Part shown: positions 23,985 to 33,065 of the stretch, piece after piece | Numbering within the stretch: position 1 is the first letter of the stretch | How the letters are laid out: every line of letters starts with the position of its first letter | Source: Anaeromyxobacter oryzisoli | Lineage (GTDB): Bacteria > Myxococcota > Myxococcia > Myxococcales > Anaeromyxobacteraceae | Assembly: GCF_022690765.1 (NCBI RefSeq) | Contig: NZ_JALCZA010000002.1 | Location: 62,001-126,000, forward strand | Direction of reading: 5' to 3' | Length of the DNA: 64,000 nucleotides | Notes under the pieces: generated by a model | Told to the model about the DNA's origin: nothing | The model's input: only the letters and a program-made list of their open reading frames with translations | Databases searched by the model: none | Made by a program: the position numbers and the translations under genes

Positions 23985-24635
23985 ATGCGGTGCCGTCAAC
24001 ACGGGCTGGGGGGTCCGCGCGTGCTTAACCTGGATTCCGAATCGCAGGTCTTAGGCGAGCTTCTCTTGGCCCGCCTGAAGTATCTTCGCAGCAAGGGAGG
24101 CGAAGGCCCCCTGGAGCACGTTCTCGCGCAGCTCCCGCCGGCTGACGCGGTCACGCTGCGCAGGCCGATTCGGCGAGACTGCTGGTATCCGCTCAGCCTT
24201 CAACTCCGGCTAGACGACGCGATCGCCTCTGTCGTATCGCCTGGCGAGCGTTCAGACGCCTTCATCGAGGTGGGCCGCGCCTACGCCGACGCGATACTCG
24301 ATCGAACCCAGCGGCAGAACGTGACGAGTACCGCGCCGAAGCTCTTCCTGGAATCGTTGCCACGCCTGTACCGGGCCTACCACACGGCGGGGCACCGCGA
24401 GTACGAGCCTGTCGGCCAAAACGCAGGCATCATCCGTACGTTCGATGCGAACTGGCGCGTCCCCATGGATCACTGCTGGACGGTGGTGGGATGCCTGCAG
24501 CGCGGCCTCGAGCTGTCCGGCGCCGATACCGTGCTCGTCACGGAGACGTCTTGCCGCGCCGTTGGCGCTTCTTGCTGCGAGTACCGGTGCGAGTGGCATG
24601 GCGCGGAGGCGACGACCGTAGGGGCGAACTGCTGA
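23985..24635 (+). CDS. DUF2378-like (TIGR02265-type) protein
   Basis: 216 residues from ATG 23985; a GTG at 24021 with GGGGGG seven bases upstream would give 204 and may be the true start. The layout matches a paralogous myxobacterial family of cytoplasmic proteins of unknown role: VLGELLLARLKYLRSKGG at the front, a WYPLSLQLRLDDAI segment, and a Cys-rich end (WTVVGCLQRGLELSGA, then ETSCRAVGASCCEYRCEWHG), which recalls V4R/heme-NO-binding-like sensors. Family membership is from memory of the pattern. A diverged fragment of the same gene's 3' end lies at 48.1 kb. Its stop is only a few bases from the truncated IS110-type transposase. Confidence 0.6.
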   Translation: MRCRQHGLGGPRVLNLDSESQVLGELLLARLKYLRSKGGEGPLEHVLAQLPPADAVTLRRPIRRDCWYPLSLQLRLDDAIASVVSPGERSDAFIEVGRAYADAILDRTQRQNVTSTAPKLFLESLPRLYRAYHTAGHREYEPVGQNAGIIRTFDANWRVPMDHCWTVVGCLQRGLELSGADTVLVTETSCRAVGASCCEYRCEWHGAEATTVGANC

Positions 24636-24639
24636 CGCG

Positions 24640-25260
24640 GTGCCGCGCCAGCGGCGGATGTCGGTAGTGCCACGCTGCCTCGACCAGAATCCGCCTCGCG
24701 TGAGAGTTCCCAGTCTTCGTGATGCCGCCACGTCGCTCTGTGGCGCCACTGGAGTGCTCGCTTGGTATCAGCCCGAGGTACGCCATCAGCTCGCGCGGTC
24801 GGCTGAATCGCCGGAAGTCCTGGCTCTCGGTGATGAGCACCATGGCCGAAAGCACCGCGATCCCGCGCAGCGAGCACAGCTTCGCTACGGTCTCTGCGTA
24901 TTCCGGCTGGGTGCGATCGACACGATCTCCTTCTCGAGGTGCATCTGTGACGCCTCCTGGTGGTCCACCGCGGCGAGGTAGTGATCGACGTCGCCTTCTC
25001 GGCAGCGTGCTCGAAGGTCTGCGAGATGAGCCAGTTCCGGTGACGTACCGTCCAGTTCTTCCCATCTCGGAATACGCGCCCGTGGCGAAGGAGGAACTTG
25101 CTCATGCGATTTCGAGCAGCGACGAGGTCCTTCCTCACGTCCTCTCTCGCACGGACCAAGTCGCGGACCAGCCTCATCCTTCGGGGTTGGAACGTGGATC
25201 GGCGTGAACTCGCGCGCCCGGTCGAGCCTGGCGAGCTTCACGGCATGTCGAGGAGGAGGG
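24640..25260 (-). pseudogene. IS110/IS1111-type transposase remnant
   Basis: Pieces of one transposase appear in three frames, so there are at least three frameshifts. In order on the minus strand: LTPVHVP-like REFTPIHVPTPKDEA, then LVRAREDVRKDLVAARNRMS and KFLLRHGRVFRDGK, then DHYLAAVDHQEASQ, then the Transposase_20 core LCSLRGIAVLSAMVLITESQ, FRRFSRPRELMAYLGLIPSE and KTGNSHARRILVEAAWHYRH. The DEDD-containing N-terminal third and the extreme C-terminus are missing. No terminal repeats were found. It abuts the DUF2378-like gene on one side and the broken integrase on the other. Confidence 0.85.
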
Positions 25261-25269
25261 TGTCCCCCT

Positions 25270-26100
25270 TCACGCGCGGCCGAGCTTTCGTAGGACCCAC
25301 GCGAGCCGGTTGGTCATCGGGATGACCCGGCCGCGCCCGCTCTTGGCGACTCCACCACGTCTCGCCAGACCTGCCGGTCGATGTGGAACTGGTTCGTGAC
25401 CCACATCACGCCGTAGGGGGGGGCAGGGCGCGGATCTCGCCGGAGCGGAGTCCAGCGTCGCCGCCGAGGAGGACGACGGCGGCCACCCGGATGTCGAGCT
25501 TCAGGGCGGACTCGATGAGTCGGGCGTACTCCTCCTCCGTGTAGAACGGCGGAGTCTTGGAGGTATCGACCTTGAGAGTCCGAAGGTCCCGAGCGGTAGC
25601 TCCTCGATGACCCGGAGCGACTTCGCCGTCCGCACCATGTTCGACAGGATGGCGAGGGCGTTGTTGACGTACTTCTCCGACCGCTCCTCCATGGCCTCCT
25701 TGAGGAGGTCTACTGCGGCCACGTCGATCTCATCCAAGCGGTACGTGCCGAGCAGCGGGATGATCCAGTTCCGGAGGATGCCCTCGCGCTGATATTCGGT
25801 GCTCGCCTTCAGGCGCTGATTCTTCTTGTGGCGGGTGCCTCGAATTCAGCCAACGTCGGGGCCCTCACCTCCTTACCCGTGTCCGGCTTCGCTTCACCAG
25901 CGGGCAAGATGTGGCGGTAGCGCTCGTTCGCCCACGCGAGAGCTCTCGGCTCCGTGAGCTTGCCGGGCAGCGGCATCTGCCGCTTCTCCCGGTACTGCTT
26001 CCCGGACGGCCACCTGAAGCGGACGTCGTACATCCAGCCGCCCTTCGAACAGCGAACACATCGAGTCAGGCTGCGGGGCCGTACGCGGGAAACGTCTTGA
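25270..26100 (-). pseudogene. Tyrosine-recombinase (integrase) remnant
   Basis: Frameshifted pieces of a phage-type integrase. N-terminal arm-binding part: MYDVRFRWPSGKQYREKRQM and KLTEPRALAWANERYRHILP. Core-binding part: NWIIPLLGTYRLDEIDVAAV and EKYVNNALAILSNMVRTAKS. Catalytic part: YTEEEYARLIESALKLDIRV and LLGGDAGLRSGEIRAL, the box with the first catalytic Arg, then SGRGRVIPMTNRLAWVLRKL. Box II (HxxR and the Tyr) is absent, because the gene is cut at about 25260 next to the transposase remnant. It probably once mobilised the element to its left, which would now be stranded. Boundaries are approximate; no att repeat was seen. Confidence 0.8.
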
Positions 26101-26180
26101 CACCCTCCGCTCGGTTCGGGAACGTGGCGCGCAGCGTGACGCAGACTACCGTCTGTTGCGCTTGGGAAACGAGGCATGCC

Positions 26181-26777
26181 ATGCAGGCTCGACGCGGCAC
26201 AATTTGGTGGGGAATCGTAGCAGGTGTGCTGTTTACGGGATGTGCCGGCGCTCGTACCGAGCACAGCGGTGTCCCGCTCGTATGGCTCGCGGATCAGGAA
26301 TCGCCGGTGGCCACTAAGACGAGCCTCGCCCCGCACCATTTCAAGGTTGCATTGTTCGTGGACCGCCGCGCAGAACCACATGTGATCGGCGTCAACGTAA
26401 AGCGGCCCGACCATCCGTTGCAGGTCACGACAAATGATGACGTCGCTGTGTGGGCGACTGAGCGCTTTATCCACGTGCTGCGTAGGCAGGGGATGGACCT
26501 CGTCGATAAGGGCGCGACGGTGACGCTCGAGGTCGAGATCCTAAAACTCCAGGTCGTCGAGGCGGGCCTCTTCAATGGCGATGTCGAGTTCGCCGTCGTC
26601 GCGAAGGATGCGAGCGGAGCGACGCTGTGGCGCGGCGCGCTCTCCGGGAGATCCAAGCGCTGGGGCAGGACGAACAACCTCCAGAACTACTACGAGGCGC
26701 TCACCAACGCTTTCGAGAGCGCGGCTCGAGGGCTGGTTTCAAATCCCGAGTTCGTTGGCTCGCTGCGTCGTTCCTAA
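26181..26777 (+). CDS. YajG-like lipoprotein
   Basis: 198 residues. The lipoprotein signal IVAGVLFTGC is followed by a beta-rich domain: HHFKVALFVDRRAEPHVIG, then a helix with DDVAVWATERFIHVLRRQGM, then VTLEVEILKLQVVEAGLFNG and ATLWRGALSGRSKRWG and a final helix. This order of strands and a helix matches YajG-type outer-membrane lipoproteins of unknown function. The ATG at 26181 has GAGG six bases upstream; the frame extends back to 25911 but there covers the integrase remnant. It stands alone, with no operon partner within 300 bases. Confidence 0.72.
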   Translation: MQARRGTIWWGIVAGVLFTGCAGARTEHSGVPLVWLADQESPVATKTSLAPHHFKVALFVDRRAEPHVIGVNVKRPDHPLQVTTNDDVAVWATERFIHVLRRQGMDLVDKGATVTLEVEILKLQVVEAGLFNGDVEFAVVAKDASGATLWRGALSGRSKRWGRTNNLQNYYEALTNAFESAARGLVSNPEFVGSLRRS

Positions 26778-27167
26778 CGCGTCTGGCCGAGTTCGGAGAA
26801 CCGCGGCATGGTCGAGTTATAGCGCTAATCTGCAGTCCGCACGCGACGCGCTGGCGAACACGAGCGTGGAACTGACGGCTTGGACATGGTCCCTGACTCG
26901 AGGCACTGTCCGGCGGCGAAATTGAAGGATCTCCGGCGGCTTCCGATACCGGATGTTGCGGATTCCATCCCAGACTTCGCAACAGCGCTTGTCGTTTCCC
27001 CGGGCGGATCGCGGTCTCAATCGCGGCTCGTTGCAGGAGCGCAGGTTGTCGCGTGCACGATCGAATTTCGCTGTGAGTGAGCCGGCGAGGGCTCACCATA
27101 CACGGCGGTACGCGGCGGCCCGCGACAACGTCACGAGCCGATGGCGCACCTTCGAATGTCGCCGCCC
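26778..27167. other. Gene-free stretch
   Basis: About 390 bases between the YajG-like gene and the 3' end of the convergent hydrolase gene. Short frames on both strands show no motif, ribosome site or family likeness. No RNA gene, repeat or clear terminator was recognised. Confidence 0.5.
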
Positions 27168-28061
27168 TCAATGGTTCCCTGCAGTTGCTGCATCCACCAC
27201 TCGTTGCGCCTGAAGCCAGCTCCAGACGTGGTCCCAGGCTCGGTCGTGTGCGAGTACGTCAGTGTGGCCGGCGCCTTCAATGATGACGAGCTCGCGCGGG
27301 CCACTAAGGGCAGCGTAGATCTTCCGGGAGTGTTCGGGAGCAGTGAAATCGTCGTTGGCACCGTGGAGAAGCAAGACGGGAGCCTTGATGCGCCGGGCCG
27401 CTTCGACGGTGTTGACGTCCTCGACTCGGAAACCGATCCGCGTCTCGGCGTTATGGAGCGTACCCCGGACGAGCGGCGTGGGGATGAACCACGGGACCTG
27501 ATCGCGCACGATCTGCTCGATCGTTGTGAAGCTCGAGACCGCGACGACACCCACGATGCGCTGATCCTCAGCTGCAGCCTGCAACGCTACCGCTGCGCCA
27601 AGCGAGACACCAACCACCACCACCTCAACTGAACCCAAATAATCAATCGCTCGCGAGAGATCACGCTTCTCGAAGTATCCGAAGGTAGAGTACTTGCCCG
27701 ATGAATCTCCATGCGCGCGGAGGTCGTAGGCGAGCACGTCATACCCGCGCGGCACAAAGCGAGCTGCAACTGGCAATACGTTGTAGCGGTTCTGATTACG
27801 GCCGTGCAAAACAATTACGGTGCCGCGTCGAGGCCCCACGGCGTGGAACAGCCACCCGCGCATCACCACGCCTTCGCCTGGGACGGAACATTCTTCGTAC
27901 GATAGCTGCGGTCGGGCATAAACGGGGTTGTGTTGCGTCTCGAAGATCAGGCGAGCGCCGATTCCGGCGGGGAGACATCCGGCCTGTGCGAACAGGGCAA
28001 CGAGAAGGGATGTGAGCCCGACTTGGCGCGAGACGCGAGGCGCACCGGAAACCTGTGGCAT
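27168..28061 (-). CDS. Exported alpha/beta hydrolase
   Basis: 297 residues with an N-terminal hydrophobic signal (LTSLLVALFAQAGC). The Cys could be lipidated, although the residue at -3 is Gln, which is a poor lipobox. The hydrolase core has the oxyanion region VLHGRNQNRYN, the nucleophile elbow GVSLGA, the Asp region LLHGANDDFTAP and the His in EGAGHTDVL, so the catalytic triad is complete. The family is the BAAT/BEM46-like group of Ser hydrolases; the substrate is unknown. The ATG at 28061 directly follows an alternative TTG; neither has a clear ribosome site. It stands alone between two gene-free stretches. Confidence 0.85.
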   Translation of the reverse strand: MPQVSGAPRVSRQVGLTSLLVALFAQAGCLPAGIGARLIFETQHNPVYARPQLSYEECSVPGEGVVMRGWLFHAVGPRRGTVIVLHGRNQNRYNVLPVAARFVPRGYDVLAYDLRAHGDSSGKYSTFGYFEKRDLSRAIDYLGSVEVVVVGVSLGAAVALQAAAEDQRIVGVVAVSSFTTIEQIVRDQVPWFIPTPLVRGTLHNAETRIGFRVEDVNTVEAARRIKAPVLLLHGANDDFTAPEHSRKIYAALSGPRELVIIEGAGHTDVLAHDRAWDHVWSWLQAQRVVDAATAGNH

Positions 28062-28516
28062 CAAGGCGTAGTTAGTGGGTCAGGCTCGATAGAGTCCTAG
28101 TCGACGTGGGGCCTATCCCCCGGAGGCGAGAGGTTCTAGCGGGGCCGCTGGCTTAGGCCAGTCTCGCCACTTCGATGAATCCTTCCATCATCGCCGCTAG
28201 TTGGCTGAGGGCCGGGGTGTGCATCCAAAAGGGTTACTCCTCGCGTCTTCGCGTGGACGCAGAGAGGGCACTTTCCCGTGGCGCATCAACCTCGTCCGCA
28301 GCTGCGGCAGCGCGTAGATGTCACCGGCGCAGTCCTCAGGGGCCTTCGGTTTCGTCCGGCCGAGGGAGCGTGGGCGGACCGCCTGCGCTGCCCCAACCGC
28401 CGGCCGAGGATGCAGCGCGGGCGCGGCGCCGCGGCTCAGCGCGATTTCGCGTCGGCGTGGCCTCATGGCGGGGTCATCGCGTCGAGGCCGACGCGTCGGC
28501 GGACGGCGCGCGCGCC
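28062..28516. other. Gene-free stretch
   Basis: About 450 bases. A minus-strand frame at 28197 to 28466 has no recognisable domain and a composition typical of chance frames in GC-rich DNA; another frame there contains CxxC pairs but is interrupted by a stop. A short hairpin (CTGGC, TTAG, GCCAG) near 28147 is too small to name. Confidence 0.45.
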
Positions 28517-28765
28517 TCAGTCCCTAACGGCGTCGCGGACCACGTGCCCGACCTCCTTCACGGTGTCTCGCACGCCGTGGCCGATCGCCTTGGTCGCATC
28601 GCGGGTGGCGTGGCCGATGGTCCGCGTCGTCTTCTTCGCCGCGCGGCCCAGGTCGCGCGCCGCGTCCTTGGTCTCGCTGCGCGGGGGCGCGGCGTCGCCC
28701 GCGAGGGCGACGATTGGAACCCCGACCATCGCGGCGACGAGGAGCGCGGCAAGCGAGGTGCGCAT
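28517..28765 (-). CDS. Small exported amphipathic-repeat protein
   Basis: 82 residues. A signal peptide (LAALLVAAMVGVPIVALAG) is followed by a mature part of about 60 residues with roughly eleven-residue repeats alternating TRTIGHATRDA, TKAIGHGVRD and TVKEVGHVVRDA, which would make one long basic amphipathic helix. Such a protein could bind membranes or stabilise other envelope proteins. GGAGG lies four bases before the ATG at 28765, and the frame upstream to 28801 lacks a signal. No family recognised and no operon partner. Confidence 0.75.
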   Translation of the reverse strand: MRTSLAALLVAAMVGVPIVALAGDAAPPRSETKDAARDLGRAAKKTTRTIGHATRDATKAIGHGVRDTVKEVGHVVRDAVRD

Positions 28766-29169
28766 CGATCCTCCAGGCGAGCCGCCGGACGGCAGCGGCA
28801 CAAGGTGCTGCGAACTCGCCGCCTTTCAAGTCGGAACGCGGCACCCCGCAGGGTCGAGCGCCGAACGCGTGCTCGACCACGAAGCGAGCGCTCGCCACCG
28901 GATTCTACCCGATCCGGACGGGCCGCTCGCGGGAGCGTGGGCCGCGGCCGTGGGGAAGTGTGCGAGGTGGCACGACGCTGGCCACACCGGGCACCGGTCC
29001 TCTCGCGGAGCGCGGGTGCGCCCGGTGACCGCAGTTCGACGTCGGATGGAGTCGCGTCCCGTATCGATGGTACTGTCGCGCTGGTCCGGCCGCGGATCGC
29101 GCAATTGCTCCGAGGGCGGAGCCAGCGCCGCATGGCAGTTCCCGCCGCGTTCGAGCCTGGAGCGATACG
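28766..29169. other. Gene-free stretch
   Basis: About 400 bases between the small exported protein gene and the divergent hydrolase gene, so it should hold two promoters. Overlapping frames on both strands have no motif. Nothing further was recognised. Confidence 0.45.
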
Positions 29170-30423
29170 TTGAACCGCATCATCGGTGTCGTCAGCATCT
29201 CGCTGCTCTGTGGCGCCTGCGCGCTCCGCATAATCGCCGATGACCTCGGCGCGCTCGAGCGCGGCACGATCTCGGGAACCCTGCGCGTTCCGACGGACGG
29301 ATGGGCAAGGTCGACCGTGTTCCTCATCCGCGAGGACGTCGGCGAGGACTCGGTCGTCGCATCCTGGTCGACGTTCCGCCCTGGCACGTTCTCCTTCTTC
29401 GTCGACCCGGGGACGTACTACTTGGCGGCCCTCGCGGCGGCCCCGGTGGACCCGCATCACGCGGAGCGGCCGGTCGCGTGGTACGGCGAGCCGACGGCCC
29501 TGCGGATCGGCCGCGGCGAGAGCGCGACAGGGATCGACGTCGACTATCGCCCCGGGCGGCGCTCGTCGCGAGACGCCGCTCGGCTCGAGCAGGTGCTGCG
29601 CGGCCCGAGTGTCCGGTTCGCGCTGACGGCGCGACGGGTGGGAGAGCTGGCGTCGCTCGACGACGAGCGGTTTTCTCCGCACGCCGGGCAGGTCGGGCTA
29701 TGGAACCCCGGGCTGTTCGCCGAGCAATACGGGTGGGGGCTGTACTTCCTCGAGCCCTACGATCCGCGCAGGATGCCGGTCGTCCTCATCCACGGCGCAG
29801 GCGGCTATGCGCGGGAGTGGGCGCGGGTCGTGTCGCAGATCGACCGTTCCCGGTTCCAGGTCTGGGCTTTCCAATATCCCTCCGGGGCGCGGCTGCAGCT
29901 CGCGGTCGACACGCTCGGCGACATGCTCGAGGAGCTCGAGGCGCGGCATCACTACGGCCGACTCGCGATCGTCGCGCACAGCGTCGGCGGTCTCCTGGCG
30001 AGGGCGGCAGTGGGGCAGCCGTCGGCGCTGTCGTGGGCGCGGCGCGTGTGCCTCCTCGTCACGATATCCACGCCGTGGCGAGGACAGGCCATGGCGAGGC
30101 TCGGCGTGGATCACGCGCCATTCGTCGTCGGCTCGTGGATCGACATCGCGCCCGGCTCGGAGTTCCTGCGCTCCGTCCGCAGTGGGGCTCTGCCCGTCGG
30201 CACCCGCTACGACCTGCTGTTCGGTTACCGCGGCGGCGGGTCGATTGTCGCCCCGGGCAGTTCCGACCGGAAGGTGACAGTGCAGAGCATGCTCGACCCC
30301 GCCGCCCAGGAGGAGGCGACGAAGGTCTACGGCTTCGACGAGGACCACGAGGGGATCCTGACGAGCGAGGACGTCACGCACACGCTGCGCAGGCTCCTCG
30401 ACGGCGCAACCTCGCCGCGGTGA
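29170..30423 (+). CDS. Lipoprotein alpha/beta hydrolase (lipase-like)
   Basis: 417 residues. The lipoprotein signal ends in SLLCGAC. Residues 30 to 120 form a beta domain (TISGTLRVPTDGWARSTVFL). The hydrolase domain follows with the oxyanion motif VVLIHGAGGYAREW, the nucleophile elbow VAHSVGG with Ser near 271, a LVTISTPWRGQ segment typical of PGAP1/lipase-class enzymes, and a His in DEDHEGIL. The start is TTG with GGAG eight bases upstream. The protein probably acts in the outer membrane or periplasm on an ester lipid. Its stop is 15 bases from the convergent end of the polyene operon; a link to that product is possible only by location. Confidence 0.85.
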   Translation: MNRIIGVVSISLLCGACALRIIADDLGALERGTISGTLRVPTDGWARSTVFLIREDVGEDSVVASWSTFRPGTFSFFVDPGTYYLAALAAAPVDPHHAERPVAWYGEPTALRIGRGESATGIDVDYRPGRRSSRDAARLEQVLRGPSVRFALTARRVGELASLDDERFSPHAGQVGLWNPGLFAEQYGWGLYFLEPYDPRRMPVVLIHGAGGYAREWARVVSQIDRSRFQVWAFQYPSGARLQLAVDTLGDMLEELEARHHYGRLAIVAHSVGGLLARAAVGQPSALSWARRVCLLVTISTPWRGQAMARLGVDHAPFVVGSWIDIAPGSEFLRSVRSGALPVGTRYDLLFGYRGGGSIVAPGSSDRKVTVQSMLDPAAQEEATKVYGFDEDHEGILTSEDVTHTLRRLLDGATSPR

Positions 30424-30438
30424 CCTCTGCGGGTACGC

Positions 30439-30951
30439 TCAGGGCCCGCCGCACAGTACCTCGACCGTGCGCACGCTGACCTGCGGCCCGGCCCCGAACC
30501 GCGGCGAAACGAGGATCACGCCGGGGAACTGGCACGGCGCGTCGCCCGGCAGCTGTTCAAGCCGGCTCCGCACGGCCCCCACCGACGCCTCAGCCGCACC
30601 TGCCACCGGGAGCGGGTAGCGCGTCTCGTAGACGAGCACCAGCAGCTCGACGAGGCGCTTCCCGTCGCCGGGGCGGACGCGCTCGACATGGCGGACCTCG
30701 GTAGCCACCCCGCCGTGCGAGGACGACGTCAGCAGCGGGAATGAGAACACTGGGTCGAAGAGGGTGAGGTCGAAGTCGTCCCCGCGCCTACGAAGACTGG
30801 CGACGAGCTCCTGGGTCCGGCCCTCGAGCGTGACGGTCACCGCCTGTGTTGCGTCGAAGGACGGAGGGAACTCGTACGAGCGCCGCTCGCCGCGTGGAAT
30901 GGCGGCGCACGCTGCGCCGAGCACCAGGGCGGCGGCAATCCTCGCGCTCAC
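30439..30951 (-). CDS. DUF3261-type lipoprotein
   Basis: 170 residues. A lipoprotein signal (AALVLGAAC) is followed by a compact beta domain: TVTLEGRTQELVASLRRR, FDLTLFDPVFSFPLLT and LLVLVYETRYPLP. Sequence and place match the DUF3261 lipoproteins found at the end of aryl polyene clusters next to the MMPL exporter and LolA-like protein, where they are thought to help move the pigment to the outer membrane. The GTG at 30951 forms a GTGA overlap with the exporter stop. It is the last gene of the fourteen-gene operon. Confidence 0.8.
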   Translation of the reverse strand: MSARIAAALVLGAACAAIPRGERRSYEFPPSFDATQAVTVTLEGRTQELVASLRRRGDDFDLTLFDPVFSFPLLTSSSHGGVATEVRHVERVRPGDGKRLVELLVLVYETRYPLPVAGAAEASVGAVRSRLEQLPGDAPCQFPGVILVSPRFGAGPQVSVRTVEVLCGGP

Positions 30952-33065
30952 GCCTGGCCCTCGCGGCCGGGCGGGAGCCGGAGGAAGAGCGCGAACGGCA
31001 GCGCCAGCCCGCAGCCTAGCGTGACGACCGCGCCGAGGTCGCGCAACACGGGGTGGCGGGCGACGAGCAGCACCCCGAAGCTCGCGAGCGTGCAGAGCCC
31101 GGTCAGGAGCACCTTCGAGAGCTCCACCTCGCCGTGGTCCGTGGATACGGCTACGGCGGTGTAGTCGGTCGCGAGCGCGATGATGAGCGAGGCGCCCATC
31201 ACGTGGACGATCGTGACCGTCGTCCCGGTGAAGCGCGCGTATGCACAGAACGCGAACGTGGAGAGGAAGAGCGGCGCGAAAACGTACAGCACGCGCAGGG
31301 CGCTCCGCTGCAGCCATGCGAGGTACACCGCCATCGCCGCGAGGCCGGCGAGGAACAGCCACCCGAGCTCGCGGGAGTATGATGAAAGCAGCGTATCGTA
31401 GTAGTGCCGGGGGCTGAGCTGAATGGCGTCCGGCGGAGCGGTGGCGCCCTTCCGCAACCCGGCGAACACCCAGCGCCGGCCCGAGACCTCGTCCATCCAT
31501 CGCACGGGCCCGATCGCTCCGACGGCGCGCAGGTAGTCCCACCCGTCCTGCACTCTAGCCTGGTCGGCGATGGGGACGGCGGGATCGAGACGGAGCCCGC
31601 CGTCCTCAAGCAGCGCCCGGAAGCGCGCCGCTGCGGCGGGGTACGTCCGGCGCAGCACGGCGAGCGTCTCCTCCTGCTCGGCCACGCCGCGGAAGGCGAA
31701 CAGCGGGTGAGCGCGGAGATCCACGACCCCTGCCGCCGCGAGCGGCGCGAGCGCCTCCTCCGGCGACCCGCGCGCCTCGACGGCGACGACGTTCTCGAGC
31801 GATAAGGCGTCGAGCCGGCGCGAGAAGTGCTCGACCTGTGCGTCGAGCATCGGGGTGCTGTACCGGAACGCGTCGATGTGCGTTTCGAGGCGCGGCGGGC
31901 CGATGACCACGACCCCCACGACCGACGCGATACATACGGCTACGACGGCCGCGGGGCGCAGGGTGAGCTTGGGCCAGGAGAACCCGCGAAAGCGCGCGTC
32001 CCGCAAGGTCGGGCGGTAGGCGTACAGGTACGCGAGAAAGCCAGCCATTCCGCCGAGCGACGCGAGGGCCATCTGGCGCACCATGACCGACCGGCCGAGC
32101 AGCAAGACGACGAATCCGATGAACGTCGTCCCGATCGCGGACCAGATCGCGAGCACGGAGCGGTCGCGTCGCGCGAGGTCCACGCCGGCGAGGTGCACAA
32201 GCGACTCATTGTTGAACCCGACAAACGTGGAGGTGTACGCGAGCACGACCGCGTAGATCTCGCCGTAGAACATTCGGATCGCGAGCACACCGGTGAGATA
32301 CGAGACGACCGAGCCCAAAAAAAGAAGACCGAGTAGCACCCAGCGGGCGGTCAGGGCGAAGAAGACGAGGAGCGTGAGGACGAGACTCAGCGTGGAGCAC
32401 ACGACGATGTCGTGCTTGACCGCCCGGTAGTTCTCGAGCGCGAAGAAGTCGCCGCCTATGAAGTGCACGCGCGGCGAAAGCGACGCCAGCACGTCGTACA
32501 CCTGCCCCACCTTCTCGTAATCGAGGGGCTTCGGGCTCAAGTAGACGTGCAGCGCGCCCGAGGCTGGCCCGTCGTTCGCGCCGCCTCCCGCGAGGCGGCC
32601 AAGCAGCGTCGTTCCCATCCCAAGCGGATCCGCCTGCACGGCGCCCATGTAGGCGTCGCCGCCGGGCAGCGTCGCAACCGCGAGCACCTGCTGGGCCCGC
32701 GCTCGCAGCGCGTCGTCAGCGGTCAGGCGGCGTGCATCCTCGGCCGGGAGCAGCGTCGCGAGCGCGAGCAGCTGCTTCGGCGACGGCGGTTCTAAGAACG
32801 GCACCTCTTCGTAGCCGCCCGCGCGGAGCGCCGTCGCGAGCGTACCGCGCTCGCCTTCGCTGAGGTCGCTGCTCTCAACGAAGACCTTGCCGCGGAACGC
32901 GCTCTTCTCCTGGTAATGCTCGAACAGCGCGGCGCGGATTCCGTCCGGGTGGGTGAGTGAGCGGATCGGGTCGTCCTCGAGCACGATGCCGCGCGCGAGC
33001 CAGGCCAGCACGCCGGTGATCGCTAGAAGTAGGGCCTCGCGCCTGAACCGGACGAGCCATCTCAC
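30948..33065 (-). CDS. MMPL/RND-type exporter
   Basis: 705 residues with about twelve membrane segments in two repeats. Each repeat has a first helix (ALLLAITGVLAWLARG in the first), a periplasmic domain of about 170 residues and a bundle of helices (VCSTLSLVLTLLVFFALTA, VLLGLLFLGSVVSYL; second half YLAWLQRSALRVLYVFAPLF). The plan fits MMPL lipid exporters. In aryl polyene clusters such a pump carries the acyl product across the inner membrane. The GTG start at 33065 and the stop both lie in GTGA overlaps with the LolA-like and DUF3261 genes, so the three form a tightly coupled export set. Confidence 0.9.
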   Translation of the reverse strand: MRWLVRFRREALLLAITGVLAWLARGIVLEDDPIRSLTHPDGIRAALFEHYQEKSAFRGKVFVESSDLSEGERGTLATALRAGGYEEVPFLEPPSPKQLLALATLLPAEDARRLTADDALRARAQQVLAVATLPGGDAYMGAVQADPLGMGTTLLGRLAGGGANDGPASGALHVYLSPKPLDYEKVGQVYDVLASLSPRVHFIGGDFFALENYRAVKHDIVVCSTLSLVLTLLVFFALTARWVLLGLLFLGSVVSYLTGVLAIRMFYGEIYAVVLAYTSTFVGFNNESLVHLAGVDLARRDRSVLAIWSAIGTTFIGFVVLLLGRSVMVRQMALASLGGMAGFLAYLYAYRPTLRDARFRGFSWPKLTLRPAAVVAVCIASVVGVVVIGPPRLETHIDAFRYSTPMLDAQVEHFSRRLDALSLENVVAVEARGSPEEALAPLAAAGVVDLRAHPLFAFRGVAEQEETLAVLRRTYPAAAARFRALLEDGGLRLDPAVPIADQARVQDGWDYLRAVGAIGPVRWMDEVSGRRWVFAGLRKGATAPPDAIQLSPRHYYDTLLSSYSRELGWLFLAGLAAMAVYLAWLQRSALRVLYVFAPLFLSTFAFCAYARFTGTTVTIVHVMGASLIIALATDYTAVAVSTDHGEVELSKVLLTGLCTLASFGVLLVARHPVLRDLGAVVTLGCGLALPFALFLRLPPGREGQA

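Noticed and set aside
28197-28466. Minus-strand frame of 89 codons
   Set aside because: No motif or ribosome site; an alternative frame with CxxC pairs is broken by a stop.
29301-30479. Plus-strand frame of 392 codons overlapping the lipase-like gene
   Set aside because: It is the +2 frame shadow of the lipase gene with Arg/Gly-rich translation and no motifs, whereas the lipase frame has a full hydrolase pattern and a ribosome site.
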